DNA from: Acidobacteriota bacterium
Lineage (GTDB): Bacteria; Acidobacteriota; Polarisedimenticolia; JAPUIV01
Length of the DNA: 10,626 bases
Assembly (NCBI GenBank): GCA_027296665.1
Contig: JAPUIV010000189.1
Coordinates: forward strand, 1 to 10,626
Reading direction: 5' to 3'
This document shows, piece after piece, positions 7,705 through 10,626 of the stretch. The notes beneath the pieces are model-generated. The model ran no database searches, was not told where the DNA came from, and saw only the letters and a program-made list of their open reading frames with translations. How positions within the stretch are numbered: the first letter of the stretch is position 1; each line of letters starts with the position of its first letter. The position numbers and the translations under genes are program-made.

Positions 7705-8920
7705 GGGACTCTCCGTGCCCTTGCGAGGGTTCCGGTTTCATGACCCGGACGAGCGCCCCGTTGGTGAGAGCGGGGGCGCCAACCGTAACGACCGAGGTTC
7801 CCGGCTCCAGAGGGGATGCGCCACCGACCACGTCGAGAATCTCCACCCGGTCCCCCTCCTCGTAACCGAGCTTCACCTCGATCTGTTCGGCCGAGCTTTC
7901 CTCGTCGTCGATCCGGAACAGGTGCCAGCGGCGTCCTTCCGCGACCAGGGCGGAACGGGGAACCACGATCGCCTCGTCATGCGTGTCGGTGACGATGGCG
8001 ACCCGGACAAAGGCGCCCGGCCGCAGTACGGTCGAACTGACGATGGCGAGGGTAACCTTGACGGTGCCGGTGCCGGGATCAACGGAAGGGGCGATCCGTT
8101 CGATGCGGGCCGTGATCTCCTCGGCGGTGGCATCCGCGGTCAATCGAACGGTCTGCCCGACGCCGAGGCGGGTGACGTGCCGTTCGGGAATGTTCACGTC
8201 GGCGTACAGGGGATCCAGGTCGGCGAGGTCGAAGAGTTCGACGTTGTCCGCCACCGTTGCGCCGACATCCAGGTGGCGCTTAAGGATGATTCCCTCGAAC
8301 GGCGCGCGGATCAGGGTGCGGGAAAGGTTCAGATCCGCCAGGGCGGCCGCGTGGATCGCCTCCTCGAGTTCCCGGCGCCGGGTCTCGAAATCCTCATCAC
8401 TCACCATACCCTGGGAATGCAACTCGCGGCTCCTTTCGGATTCCCGCTGGCGGGTATCCCGGATCACGCGGGCGCGGTCGGCGGCGATCTTCTGTTCGTC
8501 GTCCTCGAGGTGGATCAGTACCTGCCCGGCCTCCACCTGATCCCCCTCCTCGACGAGGAGTTCCCGGATCACACCCCTGGTGCGCGCCTGGACCACCGCC
8601 CGCTTATCGGCCCGGAGGGTGGCGCTGGTCGAGTAAAGCGAGGAGAGCGGTTCCCTCCGCACCGCGGTGGTGTAGACGGCGATGGCGTCCCGGGCCCTCT
8701 TTCGCGCCAGCTTCTCGGCAGGTTTGGTGCCGTTGGCGGCGGCCGCCTGGTTTTCTCCGCCGGATCCGCATCCGACCGCAACCATGGTGAAGATCAGGAC
8801 CAAGGCGCAGGGGAGGAGATTCCGGAAGGGAAGATCGAACAGGTGTTTAATCAATGAAGCACCGTTTTCTCGTTTTCGTATGGTATCCTGAGGGCCCTTT
8901 CCGACACGGATTCCGAGCAA
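7691..8920 (-). CDS. RND efflux periplasmic adaptor (membrane fusion protein, AcrA/HlyD-like lipoprotein)
   Basis: This 409-aa adaptor bridges the inner-membrane RND permeases to an outer-membrane channel. A hydrophobic signal stretch (about residues 36-49) ends in AVGC, so C51 is a probable lipidated cysteine. Lipoyl-domain halves flank a helical hairpin: residues 107-140 (VVQARTRGVIRELLVEEGD) and 200-223 (RTLIRAPFEGIILKR). The hairpin spans about 141-200, and its tip carries R163, L167 and S174 in the R-x3-L-x6-S spacing used by AcrA to contact TolC. A beta-barrel region (about 225-310, including PGAFVRVAIV) and a membrane-proximal domain follow. The gene is first in the operon. The TTG at 8920 has AGGGGG five bases upstream. 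A TTG at 8854 would give a neater lipoprotein signal (MIKHLFDL..., Cys at 29, 387 aa) but has only a weak ribosome site. The family call is firm; the start is uncertain. Confidence 0.93.
   Translation of the reverse strand: MLGIRVGKGPQDTIRKRENGASLIKHLFDLPFRNLLPCALVLIFTMVAVGCGSGGENQAAAANGTKPAEKLARKRARDAIAVYTTAVRREPLSSLYSTSATLRADKRAVVQARTRGVIRELLVEEGDQVEAGQVLIHLEDDEQKIAADRARVIRDTRQRESERSRELHSQGMVSDEDFETRRRELEEAIHAAALADLNLSRTLIRAPFEGIILKRHLDVGATVADNVELFDLADLDPLYADVNIPERHVTRLGVGQTVRLTADATAEEITARIERIAPSVDPGTGTVKVTLAIVSSTVLRPGAFVRVAIVTDTHDEAIVVPRSALVAEGRRWHLFRIDDEESSAEQIEVKLGYEEGDRVEILDVVGGASPLEPGTSVVTVGAPALTNGALVRVMKPEPSQGHGESLVTP
7709..7714 (-). promoter_or_regulatory. Shine-Dalgarno site supporting the TTG start of the first RND permease
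   Basis: GGAGAG on the minus strand lies four bases before the TTG at 7704. The next residues, SLPDLAVRRP, are a normal RND N-terminus just before TM1, and there is no ATG or GTG nearby in frame. I therefore take the TTG as the start, although it overlaps the adaptor gene by 14 bp. Confidence 0.7.
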
Positions 8921-8925
8921 TTCTT

Positions 8926-8931
8926 CCCCCT
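8926..8931 (-). promoter_or_regulatory. Candidate Shine-Dalgarno site for the adaptor's upstream TTG start
   Basis: AGGGGG on the minus strand lies five bases before the TTG at 8920. It is the reason for preferring 8920 over the internal TTG at 8854. It sits immediately after the candidate -10 box (8932-8937), so a transcript starting from that promoter might not contain it. That tension leaves the start open. Confidence 0.45.
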
Positions 8932-8960
8932 ATTCTACCCGAGAGTCAGGCCGGGAACAA
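8932..8960 (-). promoter_or_regulatory. Candidate sigma70-type promoter of the efflux operon
   Basis: On the minus strand TTGTTC (8955-8960) and TAGAAT (8932-8937) are separated by exactly 17 bases. The -10 box matches consensus at five of six positions and the -35 box at three of six. Transcription would begin near 8925, very close to the TTG at 8920, which would fit better with translation from 8854 or with a leaderless message. No regulator gene is visible beside it. Confidence 0.45.
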
Positions 8961-9011
8961 GGTGGCCGGCGACAGCCGGAATCGGCTAGGATTGGCTGGC
9001 ATGAGGGCCAA
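8961..9011. promoter_or_regulatory. Divergent intergenic segment with small inverted repeats (possible operator)
   Basis: Between the divergent adaptor and MOSC genes there are three short inverted repeats. CCGGC-gaca-GCCGG lies at 8966-8979, GCCG-gaat-CGGC at 8975-8986, and TTGGC with GCCAA nine bases apart at 8993-9011. The last places the MOSC gene's GAGGG ribosome site at its loop. TAGGAT at 8987-8992 is a weak -10 candidate for the MOSC gene, but I see no good -35 box. In GC-rich DNA such short repeats arise by chance, so a regulatory role is only a suggestion. Confidence 0.25.
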
Positions 9012-9500
9012 ATGACCAAACATTCCCCTGCGGAGGCGCCGGCAAACGGCGAACACCCCCGCGTGGTCCATATACATGTCGCCGATAAGCACCGCGGAGC
9101 GATGCGGGAGATTCCTGCAGCCAGACTGGTCGCGGGGCGCGGGATCGAGGGTGACCGGTACTTCGGGACCGGGAAAGGCCAGGATATCAGCCTGGTCCAG
9201 GAAGAGCATCTCCGGGCCGCCTGTCTTTCGATCGGGGCGCCGTACCTGCCGGGCGCCTCCCGGAGAAATCTCACCGTCAGGGGATGCGACCTGAACCGGT
9301 TTCTGGGCAGGGAATTCCTGGTCGGCACCGTCCGGCTCCTGGGACGGGAACTCTGCGAACCGTGCGCCTGGATGGAATGGAACATCGGAAAGGGATCGCT
9401 GCAAGCGCTCCTGCAGCGCGCCGGCATCCTGGCGCAGGTCCTGGAATCGGGCCTCATCCGACCGGGCGATTCGATTTCCATTCCCGATCCCCCATCTTGA
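9012..9500 (+). CDS. MOSC-domain protein (small, YiiM-like)
   Basis: This 162-aa single-domain MOSC protein belongs to the family named after the C-terminal domain of molybdenum-cofactor sulfurases. Family hallmarks include RLVAGRGIEGDRYFG (residues 38-52), RRNLTVRG (84-91) leading to FLGREFLVG (97-105), and a cysteine pair in LCEPCAW (C115 and C118). C118 corresponds to the nearly invariant Cys thought to handle sulfur or the molybdenum centre. There is no signal peptide or membrane helix, so it is probably cytoplasmic. The ATG is preceded by GAGGG four bases upstream. It overlaps the stop of a four-codon mini-ORF (9001-9015), which is probably chance. The exact reaction of stand-alone MOSC proteins is often unknown; transfer of sulfur to Moco, or reduction of N-hydroxylated substrates as in YiiM/YcbX, are the precedents. 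No molybdenum-cofactor or molybdoenzyme gene is adjacent. Confidence 0.92.
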   Translation: MTKHSPAEAPANGEHPRVVHIHVADKHRGAMREIPAARLVAGRGIEGDRYFGTGKGQDISLVQEEHLRAACLSIGAPYLPGASRRNLTVRGCDLNRFLGREFLVGTVRLLGRELCEPCAWMEWNIGKGSLQALLQRAGILAQVLESGLIRPGDSISIPDPPS

Positions 9501-9526
9501 CGCCGGTTTCCAGACGGTGGTAATCT
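9497..9526 (+). promoter_or_regulatory. Candidate promoter for the M1 aminopeptidase gene
   Basis: TTGACG (9497-9502) matches the -35 consensus at five of six positions. TAATCT (9521-9526), 18 bases further on, is a weak -10 (three of six). The -35 overlaps the MOSC stop codon. A transcript would start near 9533 and give a leader of about 40 bases. I see no clear terminator after the MOSC gene, so read-through from it is equally possible. Confidence 0.35.
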
Positions 9527-9564
9527 TTTCCGGCAAGAATCTTTCGACCAACCTGTTATGGGAT

Positions 9565-9568
9565 GAGG
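9565..9568 (+). promoter_or_regulatory. Ribosome binding site deciding the aminopeptidase start
   Basis: GAGG lies six bases before the ATG at 9575. An in-frame ATG at 9563 would use no visible ribosome site and would destroy this spacing, so 9575 is the preferred start. Confidence 0.6.
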
Positions 9569-9574
9569 TTCGCT

Positions 9575-10626
9575 ATGAGAATCTGTTTTTCTCGTATGTT
9601 TCGTTCCTGGCTTCTGATCGCCTTCGTGGCGGGAGTTTTCGGCCAAATTCCGGCCTTCGGAAACTCCTCTTCCCGTTTCATCGAGGCGACCTCGAAGGTC
9701 CATTATCCGCGCGATCGTTCGGTCGATTTTCTCCATATGGTCCTGGATCTCTCCTTCGACTGGGAGCGAAAATGGGTCGGCGGCGATGTGACCTTCACCT
9801 TGACCCCACTGGCAGAGGCCGTGAGGAAGGTGACCCTTGACTCGGCCGATCTTAAGATTTCTAGCATCCGTTCCGGCGGCTCTCCCCTGAAGTTCCGGAT
9901 GGCGGGCGAGAAACTGTACGTCGATCTGGGCAGGGAGGTCTCTCCGGGGGAGGAGTTCATCTTCACGGTTTCATACGAGGGGAACCCGCGAAAGGGACTG
10001 TACTTCTCGGGGGAAGAAGGGAACCCGGATCGACCGCCGCATATCTGGTCGCAGGGAGAATCCGAGGACAACCACTACTGGTTTCCCTGTTACGACTACC
10101 CGAACGACCGGGTGACCTTCGAGTCGATTTTCACCGTCCCCGATCGGATGACGGCGGTGGGCAACGGAGCGTTGCAGGAGACGACCGTCGATTCCCTCCG
10201 CGGCACCCGCACCTTTCATTACCGCCAGGCGATCCCCGCCGTCACCTACCTGATCTCGGTGGCGATCGGCGAGTTCGATGTCGTCCGGGATGAATACGAG
10301 TCGATCCCGGTGGAATACTTCGTGCCGCGCGGCACCTCCAGGGAAACGGTTCTCCGTTCCTTCGGCCTCACTCCGGACATGATGAAGTTCTTCTCCGAGC
10401 GGATCGGAGTGCCCTATCCCTACGAAAAATATGCCCAGACCACGGTCTCCGATTTCATTTTCGGCGGGATGGAGAATATCAGCGCCACCACCATGACCCT
10501 GGAGATACTGCATCCGGAGCGGGTGGAGCTGGAAAGCTCCAGCCAGGGCCTCGTGGCCCACGAACTCGCCCACCAGTGGTGGGGGGATCTGCTGACCTGC
10601 CGCGACTGGTCGCATGCCTGGTTGAA
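9575..10626 (+). CDS. Secreted M1-family zinc aminopeptidase, 3'-partial
   Basis: The frame is open from the ATG at 9575 to the right edge (350 full codons plus two bases). The N-terminus MRICFSRMFR followed by WLLIAFVAGVFG and a small-residue region near AFGN looks like a signal peptide, so export is likely. Residues 50-250 form the N-terminal beta domain of M1 peptidases, including WSQGESEDNHYWFPCYDYPND (158-178), which matches the family's conserved stretch around the FPC-D-P motif. The substrate-anchoring exopeptidase motif appears as GGMEN (297-301), a known variant of GAMEN. The zinc motif HELAH is at 329-333, with E330 as the catalytic base. The third ligand should be Glu352, in the usual W-x-N-E-G context. 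The sequence stops at the second base of codon 351, so the ligand is not visible. The enzyme would remove N-terminal residues from peptides in the periplasm or outside. The catalytic remainder and the helical C-terminal domain lie beyond the window. Confidence 0.94.
   Translation, partial: MRICFSRMFRSWLLIAFVAGVFGQIPAFGNSSSRFIEATSKVHYPRDRSVDFLHMVLDLSFDWERKWVGGDVTFTLTPLAEAVRKVTLDSADLKISSIRSGGSPLKFRMAGEKLYVDLGREVSPGEEFIFTVSYEGNPRKGLYFSGEEGNPDRPPHIWSQGESEDNHYWFPCYDYPNDRVTFESIFTVPDRMTAVGNGALQETTVDSLRGTRTFHYRQAIPAVTYLISVAIGEFDVVRDEYESIPVEYFVPRGTSRETVLRSFGLTPDMMKFFSERIGVPYPYEKYAQTTVSDFIFGGMENISATTMTLEILHPERVELESSSQGLVAHELAHQWWGDLLTCRDWSHAWL

Noticed and set aside
7601..8857. Plus-strand open frame (418 codons) opposite the adaptor
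   Set aside because: The translation is G/D/R-rich with no recognisable family. The minus strand encodes a clear membrane fusion protein over the same bases.
9517..9840. Small plus-strand ORF of 107 codons near the start of the aminopeptidase gene
   Set aside because: It lies in a different frame and overlaps the signal peptide and N-terminal domain of the M1 protein. Its start lacks a good ribosome site and its product resembles nothing.
9971..10615. Minus-strand open frame (214 codons) opposite the aminopeptidase
   Set aside because: The plus strand carries GGMEN and HELAH of an M1 peptidase through this stretch. The antisense product has no family features.

Overview
The window is GC-rich (roughly 60-65 % by eye) and gene-dense. 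Its genes belong to a Gram-negative envelope: an RND-type tripartite efflux assembly, a lipoprotein adaptor and secreted proteins. It has Shine-Dalgarno sites, TTG starts and a PKD/'WPPNH' modular surface protein of a kind seen in Acidobacteriota, Myxococcota and related environmental phyla. I suspect such a lineage, but nothing here proves the phylum. There is no rRNA, tRNA, CRISPR array, insertion sequence or phage gene.

Layout from left to right. Positions 1-1299 (+) hold the C-terminal part of a secreted or surface modular protein (PKD-like, 'WPPNH' Ig-like and Fn3-like modules), cut by the left edge. It converges, with a 16-bp gap, on a three-gene minus-strand operon at 8920-1316. That operon encodes a lipoprotein membrane fusion protein (7691-8920), a first RND permease (4417-7704, 1095 aa) and a second, different RND permease (1316-4420, 1034 aa). 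The genes overlap by 14 bp and 4 bp, so they are almost certainly co-transcribed and translationally coupled. A 91-bp divergent intergenic region follows, with a candidate promoter for the efflux operon and small inverted repeats. Then come a small MOSC-domain protein (9012-9500, +) and, 74 bp further on, a secreted M1-family aminopeptidase (9575 to the right edge, +). The aminopeptidase is cut just before its third zinc ligand.

How the genes work together: the adaptor and two permeases resemble MdtABC-type pumps, in which two non-identical RND subunits share one periplasmic adaptor. The adaptor keeps the R-x3-L-x6-S hairpin-tip pattern used to dock TolC-like channels. No outer-membrane channel gene lies in the operon, so the channel must be encoded elsewhere. 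The MOSC and aminopeptidase genes have no evident functional link to the pump.

I do not see a clearly undescribed system. The points most worth a second look are an unusual hydrophobic insertion of about 65-80 residues between TM6 and TM7 of the first permease, the shared replacement of the AcrB-type proton-relay Asp408 and Lys940 positions by Asn in both permeases, and a several-fold excess of GATC across the window.
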